A stretch of 64,000 bases of DNA, taken from NCBI RefSeq assembly GCF_044793635.1, contig NZ_CP084992.1, positions 3,844,001 through 3,908,000 of the forward strand, read 5' to 3'. The notes under the pieces are model-generated. The model worked only from the letters and a program-made list of their open reading frames with translations. It had not been told where the DNA came from and did not search any database. This document shows, one piece after another, positions 17,299 through 25,208 of this stretch. Both the position numbers and the translations under genes were made by a program. How positions within the stretch are numbered: the first letter of the stretch is position 1; every line of letters starts with the position of its first letter. Source of the DNA: Virgibacillus_F necropolis_A. Its GTDB lineage: Bacteria > Bacillota > Bacilli > Bacillales > Amphibacillaceae.

Positions 17299-18258
17299 AT
17301 GATGAAATGGAAAACTAGGATAACAGATTTATTGGAAATTGATTACCCAATAATACAGGGTGGACTTGCGTATTTAGCTTATGCAGATCTAGCAGCTGCC
17401 GTTTCGAATGCAGGAGGGCTTGGGCAAATCACTGCAATGAGTTTACCTGATGAAACAAGACTGCGAGAAGAAATACATAAAGTGAAGTCATTAACAGATA
17501 AGCCGTTTGGAGTGAACTTCGCTATCGGGCAACATGGACGTCCATTTGAACATATGGTGCAAGTAGCCATCGATGAACAAGTACCTGTAATTTCTGTAAC
17601 CGGTGGAAATCCAAAAGGTGTTCTAGATATGGTTAAAGACCATCCGATTAAAAAACTTGTACTAGTAGCAGCCAGAAGACAAGCAGAGAAGGCCGAAGAA
17701 TTAGGAGCTGATGCCGTCATGGTTGTAGGTCAAGAAGGGGGAGGACACCTTGGCCGTGGTGATATCGGTACCTTTATTCTTACTCCACAGGTAGTAGATA
17801 ATGTTTCAATCCCGGTTATAGCATCTGGTGGAATAGGGGATGGTAAAAGCATGATGGCAGCATTAACACTCGGTGCTGAAGGTATAGAAATGGGTACAAG
17901 GTTTATTGCAACAAAAGAGTGTGTTGACGCACATCCTTCATACAAACAAGCATTACTCGAAGCAGATGAAAATTCTACCGTAGTTATTAAGCGTACACTT
18001 GGTACACCTGCTCGTGCTTTAAAAAATTCATGGACAGAACAAATACTTGATCTGGAATCAAAACTTGTTAATTTTGAAACATTAAAACCATTTATAGGTG
18101 GGGAAGCAAATAAAAACTATATTTATGACGGAGAAGATACAAAGGGCTTTGGATGGTCAGGTCAAATAGCTGCAAGAATCCACGATATTCCAACAGTATC
18201 TGACTTAATTACGAGAATGATTACAGATGCAGAATTAGTTCGGCAAAAATGGATGTAA
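17299..18258 (+). CDS. Nitronate monooxygenase / FabK-like FMN enzyme
   Basis: An FMN-dependent TIM-barrel enzyme of the 2-nitropropane dioxygenase family, 319 residues. Motifs are DYPIIQGGLAYLA (about residues 13-25), SNAGGLGQI, VGQEGGGHLGRG with the His common to class II enzymes, and VIASGGIGDG for phosphate binding. It could detoxify nitronates or act as an enoyl-ACP reductase (FabK); the family name is safe, the substrate is not. I chose ATG 17299 (GGGGAG 9 nt upstream); an open frame runs 19 codons further without a ribosome site. It probably shares a transcript with yktA, 14 nt downstream. Confidence 0.82.
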   Translation: MMKWKTRITDLLEIDYPIIQGGLAYLAYADLAAAVSNAGGLGQITAMSLPDETRLREEIHKVKSLTDKPFGVNFAIGQHGRPFEHMVQVAIDEQVPVISVTGGNPKGVLDMVKDHPIKKLVLVAARRQAEKAEELGADAVMVVGQEGGGHLGRGDIGTFILTPQVVDNVSIPVIASGGIGDGKSMMAALTLGAEGIEMGTRFIATKECVDAHPSYKQALLEADENSTVVIKRTLGTPARALKNSWTEQILDLESKLVNFETLKPFIGGEANKNYIYDGEDTKGFGWSGQIAARIHDIPTVSDLITRMITDAELVRQKWM

Positions 18259-18272
18259 GAGGTGAGGATATA

Positions 18273-18518
18273 ATGGACTATCATTATCCATTAAATGAAC
18301 TATGGTCAAAACAAGAGATTATCGATGTTGTTAACTTTTTTACAGTTATAGAAAAATATTACGAGCAATCTGCTGAGGATCACGAAATCATGAAGGCATA
18401 TAAACGTTTTAAGGAAATTGTTCCATCAAAAAGTGAAGAGAAAACCTATTTTAAAGAGTTTGAAATAGCTTCGGGATTTAAGGTTTATCCTGTGATAAAG
18501 AAAGCAAAGGATGAATAA
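18273..18518 (+). CDS. yktA: YktA, UPF0223 family protein
   Basis: An 81-residue cytoplasmic protein of unknown function. The N-terminus MDYHYPLNELWS and the core YKRFKEIVPSKSEEK are the family signature. I start at the ATG at 18273 (AGAGGTGAGG upstream), not at the longer frame that overlaps the preceding gene. In B. subtilis yktA also follows speA and precedes yktB. Confidence 0.9.
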   Translation: MDYHYPLNELWSKQEIIDVVNFFTVIEKYYEQSAEDHEIMKAYKRFKEIVPSKSEEKTYFKEFEIASGFKVYPVIKKAKDE

Positions 18519-18548
18519 ATAACCGGGTAATTTGCCCGGTTATTCTTA
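18518..18548. terminator. Weak terminator between yktA and yktB
   Basis: AATAACCGGG/CCCGGTTATT forms a strong stem, but the T-run is short (TTATTCTTAT). It could serve both converging genes. Confidence 0.6.
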
Positions 18549-18568
18549 TAGTTAAAGACCTAACAAAA

Positions 18569-19198
18569 CTATTTTATTACTTCGCGCATCGATAGCTTAT
18601 AGATTGGTGTTAAAGTTTCGAACGTACTTTTTACTTCTTTTAAAAACGCTTTGCTATCTTTGAGTAATGGGTCATCTGATGCGAAATGTCTTCCAATTAG
18701 AAACTCAGCTTTTTTGACATTTTGGAAGCGTTCCAGTGATTTTTTTAAATCTAAATCTTTTATATTAGTAGCTTCTTTTTTTGTATGATCAAGTGAAACC
18801 ACATAATTATTTGGAATGGTTTTGTCAATTTCATCAATGTGGTCTAAAAATGTTTCAGCTATTTCTGTTTTAGACGGAAGCTCATAAATAAATGCCAACC
18901 AAATAAATAAATGATCATCAAACAAGCCTATTTGAAAATGTGGGTGTTGTTTATATCCACGCTTATTATGACAAAAAGCCATCCACGTATCATTGGGTGG
19001 ATTTACTGTCCTTCTTGCATGTTGTGCAATGTGGACGTGCATATCATTCCCTGTTGTAGTTGATAAATCATCTATTAACGCGTCGCCAATTGCCTGGAAT
19101 TTGGGTTGAATGCGTTGTCTAATTGCATCCATTCGTTCATCCAGACCATTAATTTTAAAAGTTTGAAAGTCTTTTTTAATAAAACCTTTAAATACCAT
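18569..19198 (-). CDS. yktB: YktB, UPF0637 family protein
   Basis: A 209-residue cytoplasmic protein of unknown function, the length of B. subtilis YktB. Typical segments are HARRTVNPPNDTW, NKRGYKQHPHFQIGLF and KAEFLIGR. It is on the opposite strand to yktA, as in B. subtilis. The start ATG has AGGGGA about 8 nt upstream. Confidence 0.9.
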   Translation of the reverse strand: MVFKGFIKKDFQTFKINGLDERMDAIRQRIQPKFQAIGDALIDDLSTTTGNDMHVHIAQHARRTVNPPNDTWMAFCHNKRGYKQHPHFQIGLFDDHLFIWLAFIYELPSKTEIAETFLDHIDEIDKTIPNNYVVSLDHTKKEATNIKDLDLKKSLERFQNVKKAEFLIGRHFASDDPLLKDSKAFLKEVKSTFETLTPIYKLSMREVIK

Positions 19199-19453
19199 GA
19201 ATAATCCCCTTTTTTTACATTTGTAAGTTATTTATCGAAGTTTGACGGGTAGTGAAACCTCCGCTGAATGAAGTTTCACTTTATAATAGTTATTATTAAG
19301 GAAAAAACATATGCAGTCAAGAAAGATACCTAGTATATAAAGGTTTAAGATAACAGTTATTTGGGAATATATTTACAATAATAATAAAAATTATTAACCA
19401 ATGTTTGTCGAACATCATATATATAACAAAAGCATCTGAAAGGATGGATAAAT

Positions 19454-19645
19454 ATGAAATATGTTATGGAAGCGTTGAGACGAAAAGAAGCACAGGAAAA
19501 GATACCTGTATTACGAATGGAAATTGACTATGAACTTGTATCGTTATTTGATGCATTACAAGCTGATGATAAAGTAGAGATAATAAAAGCAAAAGAACGG
19601 CTAGAGCAATTAAGAATACAGCTCTATTCTATTGAAGATGAATAA
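19454..19645 (+). CDS. ykzI: YkzI family small protein
   Basis: A 63-residue protein, probably a helical hairpin (MKYVMEALRRKEAQEK, then ADDKVEIIKAKERLEQL). Length and the position between yktB and suhB match B. subtilis YkzI, whose function is unknown. The ribosome site AAGGATGG precedes the ATG. Confidence 0.82.
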   Translation: MKYVMEALRRKEAQEKIPVLRMEIDYELVSLFDALQADDKVEIIKAKERLEQLRIQLYSIEDE

Positions 19646-19655
19646 TTTATCACCT

Positions 19656-19704
19656 TAAACTGACCACAACTAAAGTCGCTATACTTGGTGGTTGGTTTTT
19701 TAAT
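19656..19704 (+). terminator. Imperfect terminator after ykzI
   Basis: AAACTGACCAC pairs imperfectly with GTGGTTGGTTT, followed by six T. Confidence 0.5.
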
Positions 19705-19749
19705 TTGATAAGATAGAGTGAAGAATAAATCGTGGAGGCAAATAAAGAA

Positions 19750-20559
19750 ATGAATAAATTAAATCGAACTGAACTATATGAGGATGCAAAAGAATGGATT
19801 CTTGAAGCGGGTAGTATTATTCGTGGCAAAATAAATGATCCTTTAATAATTAACACAAAGTCTAATCCAAACGATCTTGTAACAACGATGGATAAGGAAA
19901 CAGAGAAATATTTTGTGAATAAAATTAAAACTAAGTATGAGAACCATCTATTATTAAGCGAAGAGGGTTTTGGTGATCACGTGAAATCCTTAGATGGCAC
20001 GGTTTGGATTATTGACCCAATTGACGGAACGATGAATTTTGTACAACAAAAAAGAAATTTTGCAATTTCAATCGGGATATATCACGAGGGTGTAGGGGAA
20101 ATAGGTTTTATTTATGATGTTATGGATAATATCCTATATAGTGCAATTAAAGGGGAAGGTGCCTATAAAAATGGGGTGAAAATACCTCCATTAGCCAAAC
20201 AAGTCGAATTTAACAAGGCGATGATTGGGTTGAATCATTTCTGGCTTTGTGAAAATCGCCTTGTTGATGAAAAGGTGATGCAGCAGTTAGTTCGAGCTGT
20301 AAGAGGAACACGTACATATGGCTCGGCTGCATTAGAATTTGCGTATGTAGCAGAAGGGGTTATAGATGGCTATCTAACGATGAGACTATCACCATGGGAC
20401 ATTGCTGCAGGGATGATCATTGTTCATGAAGTTGGTGGTGTAACAACAAATGTAGTCGGGGAAGATGTAAATATGGTTGAGAATAATTCCATTCTTGTTT
20501 GTCATCCTTCTATACAGGAAAAAATCATTAATGACTATATATTAAAAGGAAAAAAGTGA
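19750..20559 (+). CDS. suhB: Inositol-1-monophosphatase family protein
   Basis: A Mg-dependent phosphatase of the IMPase/SuhB family (YktC in B. subtilis), 269 residues. Metal ligands are visible: Glu71/72 in LLSEEGFGD, Asp89 and Asp92 in IIDPIDGTMNF, and the later Asp in SPWDIAAG. It may hydrolyse inositol phosphate or a related sugar phosphate such as NADP-type substrates; the true substrate is not set by sequence. ATG 19750 is chosen (GGAGG 11 nt upstream); the upstream GTG at 19732 has no ribosome site. Confidence 0.9.
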   Translation: MNKLNRTELYEDAKEWILEAGSIIRGKINDPLIINTKSNPNDLVTTMDKETEKYFVNKIKTKYENHLLLSEEGFGDHVKSLDGTVWIIDPIDGTMNFVQQKRNFAISIGIYHEGVGEIGFIYDVMDNILYSAIKGEGAYKNGVKIPPLAKQVEFNKAMIGLNHFWLCENRLVDEKVMQQLVRAVRGTRTYGSAALEFAYVAEGVIDGYLTMRLSPWDIAAGMIIVHEVGGVTTNVVGEDVNMVENNSILVCHPSIQEKIINDYILKGKK

Positions 20560-20590
20560 CTCCAAATTCGGGGTCACTTTCTTTTTCGTT
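20553..20590. terminator. Bidirectional terminator between suhB and ylaF
   Basis: AAAAAGTGACTCC...GGGGTCACTTT hairpin with A and T flanks, overlapping both gene ends. Confidence 0.8.
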
Positions 20591-20744
20591 TTAATGTAAG
20601 ACCAAAACCCATGATTGCAAATCCTAGTAATAAGAAGAATAATACTAACCAAATGTTTCGCAGTGCAATTCCAATCCCAACGGAAAAAAATGCTAGAATT
20701 ACCAAAATTGCCAAAAGTAACATTGGGTAATTTATTTTATTCAT
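20574..20744 (-). CDS. ylaF: YlaF-like small membrane protein (DUF5325)
   Basis: A 56-residue protein with two membrane helices (about residues 6-26 and 30-49) and a basic tail LKRKRK. Position and layout match B. subtilis YlaF; the function is unknown. ATG 20744 has GGGGTGA 5 nt upstream. An in-frame upstream extension of 10 codons lacks support. Confidence 0.75.
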   Translation of the reverse strand: MNKINYPMLLLAILVILAFFSVGIGIALRNIWLVLFFLLLGFAIMGFGLTLKRKRK

Positions 20745-20924
20745 GATTTCACCCCAAAAATTTAAGTACAACAATTAGTATATAGCATTCAGTATATTTA
20801 TTCAAAATGTTATTATGGATGAACAGACGTTCTAACTAGCATGCTGGATAAAGATTTAGTATGATAGATAAGGATCATTATGAAATACATATTATTAATA
20901 CAACATATTTAACGGGGGATACAA

Positions 20925-21236
20925 ATGGATTCGAACAATAGCTTTATTTTTGAATTTGTCTTATCGAATTATGGAACGGATCATATATTTACCATTTTTT
21001 ATGTACTAAACCTTATATTTGGTTCAATCGCATTTAAATTGGGGTTTGCAAGGCAATTACCGTTGCTGAAAACAATTTTTGTTTATATCATGCTTGCGGT
21101 CGGAACGTATGTATTAACGATTTTTAGTATTTTTGGATTACCTATAACAGCGAGTTTAATCATTATATCAATCGTTTTAGGTATATACAGATTACGATTA
21201 CATCAAGAAAGAAAAAGAAAACAACATACACAGTGA
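20925..21236 (+). CDS. ylaH: YlaH-like membrane protein
   Basis: A 103-residue protein with three predicted membrane helices and a basic C-terminus (RLRLHQERKRKQH). Size and position match B. subtilis YlaH, of unknown function. In B. subtilis bipA (ylaG) lies between ylaF and ylaH; here only 180 bp separate them. The ribosome site ACGGGGG precedes the ATG. Confidence 0.8.
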   Translation: MDSNNSFIFEFVLSNYGTDHIFTIFYVLNLIFGSIAFKLGFARQLPLLKTIFVYIMLAVGTYVLTIFSIFGLPITASLIIISIVLGIYRLRLHQERKRKQHTQ

Positions 21237-21260
21237 TTAAGCAAAGTGCAGCTAGATATT

Positions 21261-21296
21261 AAAAATACCCACTCAAATTTTGAGTGGGTATTTTTT
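21261..21296. terminator. Bidirectional terminator between ylaH and ylaI
   Basis: Perfect stem AAAAATACCCACTCAAA/TTTGAGTGGGTATTTTT. Confidence 0.92.
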
Positions 21297-21498
21297 AAAT
21301 AAGGTCTTCTTTTTGTTTAGGCTTTTTATATAATCGAAAATTTCCAGATGCATGTCTTTCTTTGGTTTTTACATCAATTCGATTATAGCATGCTTCACAT
21401 AAATACATATGAATTCGACGATTTCTTAATCGTTTGGCTTGAAGAGAATGGTCTTCAATTGCTTCTATTTGATCACAAATAACACATTTAACTTGCAT
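21295..21498 (-). CDS. ylaI: YlaI, DUF2197 zinc-ribbon protein
   Basis: A 67-residue protein with two CxxC pairs (Cys5/Cys8 and Cys34/Cys37) that should bind one zinc ion, and the family segment AKRLRNRRIHMYLCEACY. The function is unknown. B. subtilis has the same gene in the same place and strand. Confidence 0.88.
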   Translation of the reverse strand: MQVKCVICDQIEAIEDHSLQAKRLRNRRIHMYLCEACYNRIDVKTKERHASGNFRLYKKPKQKEDLI

Positions 21499-21719
21499 AA
21501 TTTCACCTCAAATTAGGCTCTTTAATTAATACTATAACATAGGAAACAAGTGGATTGAAAATGTAACTATTTAACACATACATGTTTTAAGGAATTGTCA
21601 GTATTAGAAAAGCTACAGCATTCGCTATTAAAGACGAGGTGAATGCCGGCAAATTTAATGTTTTAGAGAAAAATTACTGGGGAATATATATTTGTACAAC
21701 TAAACGAAAGGGCGATTCG

Positions 21720-22013
21720 ATGAAAAAGAGATATTTACTTTCTGGTGTAGGCGCTGTAGGTGCGGGCGTTGCAGGGTTTGTATTAAAAGATAAAGATAAA
21801 CGTGACAAGTTGAAAACAACAGTAAAAAATACAACATCAAAGTTTAAGAATTTGAATAAAGAAACGACATTAGATGATGCTGGAATTCCGGATCAGGTCG
21901 AAAATAAAGACCGTGCACAGCTTGAAAATGCTAAAATGGTGTCGGAAGGATCTCAATTTGGTGTAAATTATTATAATGAAGTGAAAGAGGAACAAGATAA
22001 GGCTACAACATAA
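21720..22013 (+). CDS. Small conserved protein with N-terminal hydrophobic segment
   Basis: A 97-residue protein. The N-terminus MKKRYLLSGVGAVGAGVAGF is one hydrophobic, Gly-rich segment (membrane anchor or signal), followed by a Lys/Asp-rich region. The pattern resembles YtxH-type stress proteins, but I do not recognise the family. I chose ATG 21720 because GAAAGGG lies about 8 nt upstream and the hydrophobic segment begins there; the frame is open 27 codons further. Confidence 0.7.
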   Translation: MKKRYLLSGVGAVGAGVAGFVLKDKDKRDKLKTTVKNTTSKFKNLNKETTLDDAGIPDQVENKDRAQLENAKMVSEGSQFGVNYYNEVKEEQDKATT

Positions 22014-22015
22014 GA

Positions 22016-22056
22016 AAAGATTCCTGATTATAGCAAAATAATCAGGAATCTTTTTT
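22016..22056. terminator. Bidirectional terminator
   Basis: AAGATTCCTGATTAT/ATAATCAGGAATCTT stem with a 6-nt loop, between the small hydrophobic protein gene and ylaJ. Confidence 0.9.
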
Positions 22057-22660
22057 ATTCATTATTTTTATGATTTGATTGTTCTTCTTCAATTTCGTCC
22101 ATCTTTTTCTCGTCCTTTTTTGGTAGAACTTTTTTATTTTGATCTGGTACTTTCGGTTGATTATCATTTATAGGTAAATCTGGCATGTATCTACCGACGA
22201 TTGCTGATAACTCATCTACCACACCATGGGTCGGATATCCTTGACTCATTTTATTTCTCATCTGCCGTAAGCGTTCCATAATATCACCATCAGCAACAAC
22301 GACAGCTGTTTTTCCATATGGATCGTGTTGTAATGCTTCTAATACGGTATACTTTATAGTTCCCACTCTAGAACGGTCTAAATCTTTATCGACATCAATA
22401 CCAACCACAGCATATGGACCAGCAACTACTGCGGATGCATCATTAACATTGTCGACACCACCGGCAACAGATGCCAGATGATTAGCAATTTCTCTATTGC
22501 TTAATGATTGTTTTTTGGCTGGATCTGAATCCTTTACCTGAATAAAACGATTATTACTTTCTTCATCTGGAGCGGATATATCTTCATTATCTGATTGACA
22601 TCCACTAATAATAAAACAAGTCATTAATAAACATAGTCCTGTACGAAAGCCTAGTTTCAT
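22055..22660 (-). CDS. ylaJ: YhcN/YlaJ family sporulation lipoprotein
   Basis: A 201-residue lipoprotein: signal peptide with lipobox ISGC (Cys21), then the YhcN/YlaJ domain (VDNVNDASAVVAGPYAVVGI and DPYGKTAVVVADGD) and a charged tail. Family members are found in or around spores and contribute to germination or outgrowth in B. subtilis. Same position and strand as in B. subtilis. The neighbouring phoH-like gene ylaK is missing here. Confidence 0.88.
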   Translation of the reverse strand: MKLGFRTGLCLLMTCFIISGCQSDNEDISAPDEESNNRFIQVKDSDPAKKQSLSNREIANHLASVAGGVDNVNDASAVVAGPYAVVGIDVDKDLDRSRVGTIKYTVLEALQHDPYGKTAVVVADGDIMERLRQMRNKMSQGYPTHGVVDELSAIVGRYMPDLPINDNQPKVPDQNKKVLPKKDEKKMDEIEEEQSNHKNNE

Positions 22661-22758
22661 GTGTCGTGCCTCCTTTTCCTTTAAAAAGAAATGTACTATG
22701 CTTATATTTTGTTTTAGATTGCTAAATTATACGTAAAAAGTGTTTTGTAACTGGATAG

Positions 22759-22796
22759 TAAAAAAGGCTATTGCATGATTAAGCAATAGCCTTTCA
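22759..22796 (-). terminator. Terminator of the ylaL-like gene
   Basis: AAAGGCTATTGC/GCAATAGCCTTT stem; on the minus strand it is followed by a T run. Confidence 0.88.
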
Positions 22797-22805
22797 AAGT
22801 ACTCT

Positions 22806-23297
22806 TTAATTAATTTCAATTTTTTTAATCGATTTAATTGGATTGTCTTTATTTGAACCATCCATATGATAAAAGTGGACAGGACCACCTTCTTTTAATG
22901 GTTTTCCATCGATTGCAAATAATAAATAGGAGTTATTTAATTCTTTTAATGAAATTGTAACATTTTCACCATCTTCTACAATTAATGTGGCGGTTTTTGC
23001 ATCATTTTTAGCCTCAGCATGCTCCACAAAATTTGATATTGGCATTACATAAGACCCTTTTAATATTTTCTCCCCTTCAAATTTAGAAATACTTTTATTG
23101 ATAGGAGGGTTGATATTCTGTTGATATACTTCTCTATCCCAACGCTTTGATGCTTTTTCTATTTCATCGTCTTCGTCTGGTTGATTAGTTATGTGATCAA
23201 ATGCTTTGTCTAACTCTATTTTACGATCATCAAAAATCCAGACGGTAGGATCTAGTGTAATGGAGTATGTAACGTTTCCTATTATTGGTACTATCAT
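22806..23297 (-). CDS. ylaL: YlaL-like conserved protein
   Basis: A 163-residue cytoplasmic protein. The N-terminus MIVPIIGNVTYSITLDPTVW and the segment IDGKPLKEGGPVHFYHMDGS are conserved in Bacillaceae proteins at this position (YlaL in B. subtilis, by order ylaJ-K-L-M-N). The C-terminal part faintly resembles the oxidoreductase molybdopterin-binding fold, where a GGP segment precedes the last strands; that is a guess. I start at the ATG at 23297 (AAAGGTGG 8 nt upstream), because the GTG at 23309 lies inside that ribosome site. Confidence 0.7.
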   Translation of the reverse strand: MIVPIIGNVTYSITLDPTVWIFDDRKIELDKAFDHITNQPDEDDEIEKASKRWDREVYQQNINPPINKSISKFEGEKILKGSYVMPISNFVEHAEAKNDAKTATLIVEDGENVTISLKELNNSYLLFAIDGKPLKEGGPVHFYHMDGSNKDNPIKSIKKIEIN

Positions 23298-23494
23298 ATT
23301 TTTTTCCACCTTTCGAACTGCAAAATAACACTAATAGACTTAAACAATTTTTACGATATTCATTTTATCATAAACACACGTAATATGCTTATGTATTGGT
23401 TAGATGATCTATTTTTTTAAATATTTTATTTGCAATTTATCGTATTGAACGATAATATAAAATATAAGAAAGTCTTTTAATTGGAGGGATTCAT

Positions 23495-23779
23495 TTGATT
23501 CCTGAGGTGACCGTCAATCATCGTGAAAAAGCGCATGCCCTTCTAAAGGCTGACGCTGATAAAATTTTAAAGCTTATCGAAGTACAAATCGATAATTTAA
23601 CCATGCCACAATGTCCATTATATGAAGAGGTTTTAGATACTCAAATGTTTGGTCTCTCAAGAGAGATTGATTTCGCAGTGCGCTTAGACTTAATCAACGA
23701 GGATGAAGGAAAAGCACTTCTTGAAAATCTAGAGAGGCAGCTTAATATATTACATGAAGCAGCACAGAATTCAATTTAA
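23495..23779 (+). CDS. ylaN: YlaN, iron-homeostasis protein (UPF0358)
   Basis: A 94-residue helical protein, essential in B. subtilis under normal conditions. Recent work links YlaN to Fe(II) binding and to Fur. The sequence fits the family over its whole length (TMPQCPLYEEVLDTQMFGLSRE). The start codon is TTG with GGAGGG about 8 nt upstream. It lies just before ftsW, as in B. subtilis. Confidence 0.93.
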   Translation: MIPEVTVNHREKAHALLKADADKILKLIEVQIDNLTMPQCPLYEEVLDTQMFGLSREIDFAVRLDLINEDEGKALLENLERQLNILHEAAQNSI

Positions 23780-23821
23780 CAAAATATTGTTAGGTTGTTC
23801 TGTGTATGTACTTACAACTTA

Positions 23822-23866
23822 GCAAAAACTTTGCCGACATTATTTTTTTGGCAAGGTTTTTTTATT
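23822..23866 (+). terminator. Rho-independent terminator after ylaN
   Basis: AAAAACTTTGCC/GGCAAGGTTTTT stem (with one G-T pair) and a T run. Confidence 0.85.
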
Positions 23867-24026
23867 ATAAAGAAATTGATTGATCATACATGATACAATT
23901 GGATAATATTGAGAAAGCAAATTGGCGAAATAGAAACTAAATATATTACAAAATTCATTTAATTGTGTTAAGCTTATAAAAATTTCTATTTCGTCATTGC
24001 TTAATTAAATAGTAGGGAGAAGTAAG

Positions 24027-25208
24027 ATGATACAGAAATTAAAAGAATACGATTTTACTCTTATGATAACGCCAATACTTCTATCGGGTTTTGGAATTGT
24101 CATGATCTACAGTGCCAGTATGGTTATAGCCGTTATGGAGGGCTTTGAAAGTACGCATTATTTTTACAAGCAAATAACATGGTTCTTTCTTAGCATGATA
24201 GGATTTATTGTTTGCAGCGTCTTTCCTTATAAATATTACCAAAAACTAATGAAAATTATTATGTTAATTGTTTTATTTATGCTAATCGGTGTATTGATTT
24301 TTGGGGACACAGTAAATAATGCTAAATCTTGGTTTGATTTTGGACCCGTCAGTATGCAACCTGCTGAATTTGCGAAAATTGGCTTGATCATGTATCTGGC
24401 AAGTATTTATTCCAAGAAACAATCATACATAAATGATTTTAAAACGGGCGTATTGCCACCATTAATAATGACAGGAATAGTTTTGGGGTTAATCTTTATG
24501 CAGCCTGATATTGGTACTGCAGCAATCATTTTCTTAATCGCCTGTTCCGTTATTTTTAGTTCAGGTATTAAGTTCCGACATTTGTCTATTCTTATTTTAC
24601 TTGGATTAATCGTAATTGCATTAGCAGCACCTCAAATGGTAACGGATGAACGACTTGCCAGGTTTACAGGTGCATATCAACCATTTGAAACTCCGGAAAC
24701 AGATGGATATCACTTGATCCAATCATATTTAGCAATTGGTGTGGGAGGACTTACTGGTGAGGGATTAGGTCATAGTATACAAAAACTTGGCTATTTGCTT
24801 GAACCACACACTGATTTTATTATGGCGGTCATTGCAGAAGAGCTTGGATTTGTAGGAGTAGTTATCGTATTGGGCATGTTAGCCATAATTGTGTTGCGTG
24901 GAATTTTTATTGCAAGGAAATGTGAGGACAGTTTTGGGGCGTTATTAGCTATAGGGATATCATCAATGGTTGGTGTACAAGCATTTATTAATTTAGGTGC
25001 AATTATGGGGCTCCTACCTATTACAGGTGTTCCGCTTCCATTTGTTAGTTATGGGGGATCATCGTTACTCGTGATGCTAGCTTCTATGGGGATATTAAAT
25101 AATATTGCAAAATCGGTGAAGGGAAAAGAACAAGAACCAGTTAACGTAAATCAAAATTCGAATCGAGATCAAACATTCAATAGAGGAGGAAAATCATGGC
25201 CGAGTTAA
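24027..25208 (+). CDS. ftsW: FtsW, septal peptidoglycan polymerase
   Basis: A SEDS-family lipid II polymerase of 393 residues with about ten membrane helices, working with PBP2B at the division site. Hallmarks are VMIYSAS in helix 1, the loop EPHTDFIMAVIAEELG and the C-terminal PLPFVSYGGSSLL. The last 13 bp overlap the start of pycA, so translation of the two may be coupled. The start ATG has AGGGAGAAG upstream. Confidence 0.96.
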   Translation: MIQKLKEYDFTLMITPILLSGFGIVMIYSASMVIAVMEGFESTHYFYKQITWFFLSMIGFIVCSVFPYKYYQKLMKIIMLIVLFMLIGVLIFGDTVNNAKSWFDFGPVSMQPAEFAKIGLIMYLASIYSKKQSYINDFKTGVLPPLIMTGIVLGLIFMQPDIGTAAIIFLIACSVIFSSGIKFRHLSILILLGLIVIALAAPQMVTDERLARFTGAYQPFETPETDGYHLIQSYLAIGVGGLTGEGLGHSIQKLGYLLEPHTDFIMAVIAEELGFVGVVIVLGMLAIIVLRGIFIARKCEDSFGALLAIGISSMVGVQAFINLGAIMGLLPITGVPLPFVSYGGSSLLVMLASMGILNNIAKSVKGKEQEPVNVNQNSNRDQTFNRGGKSWPS

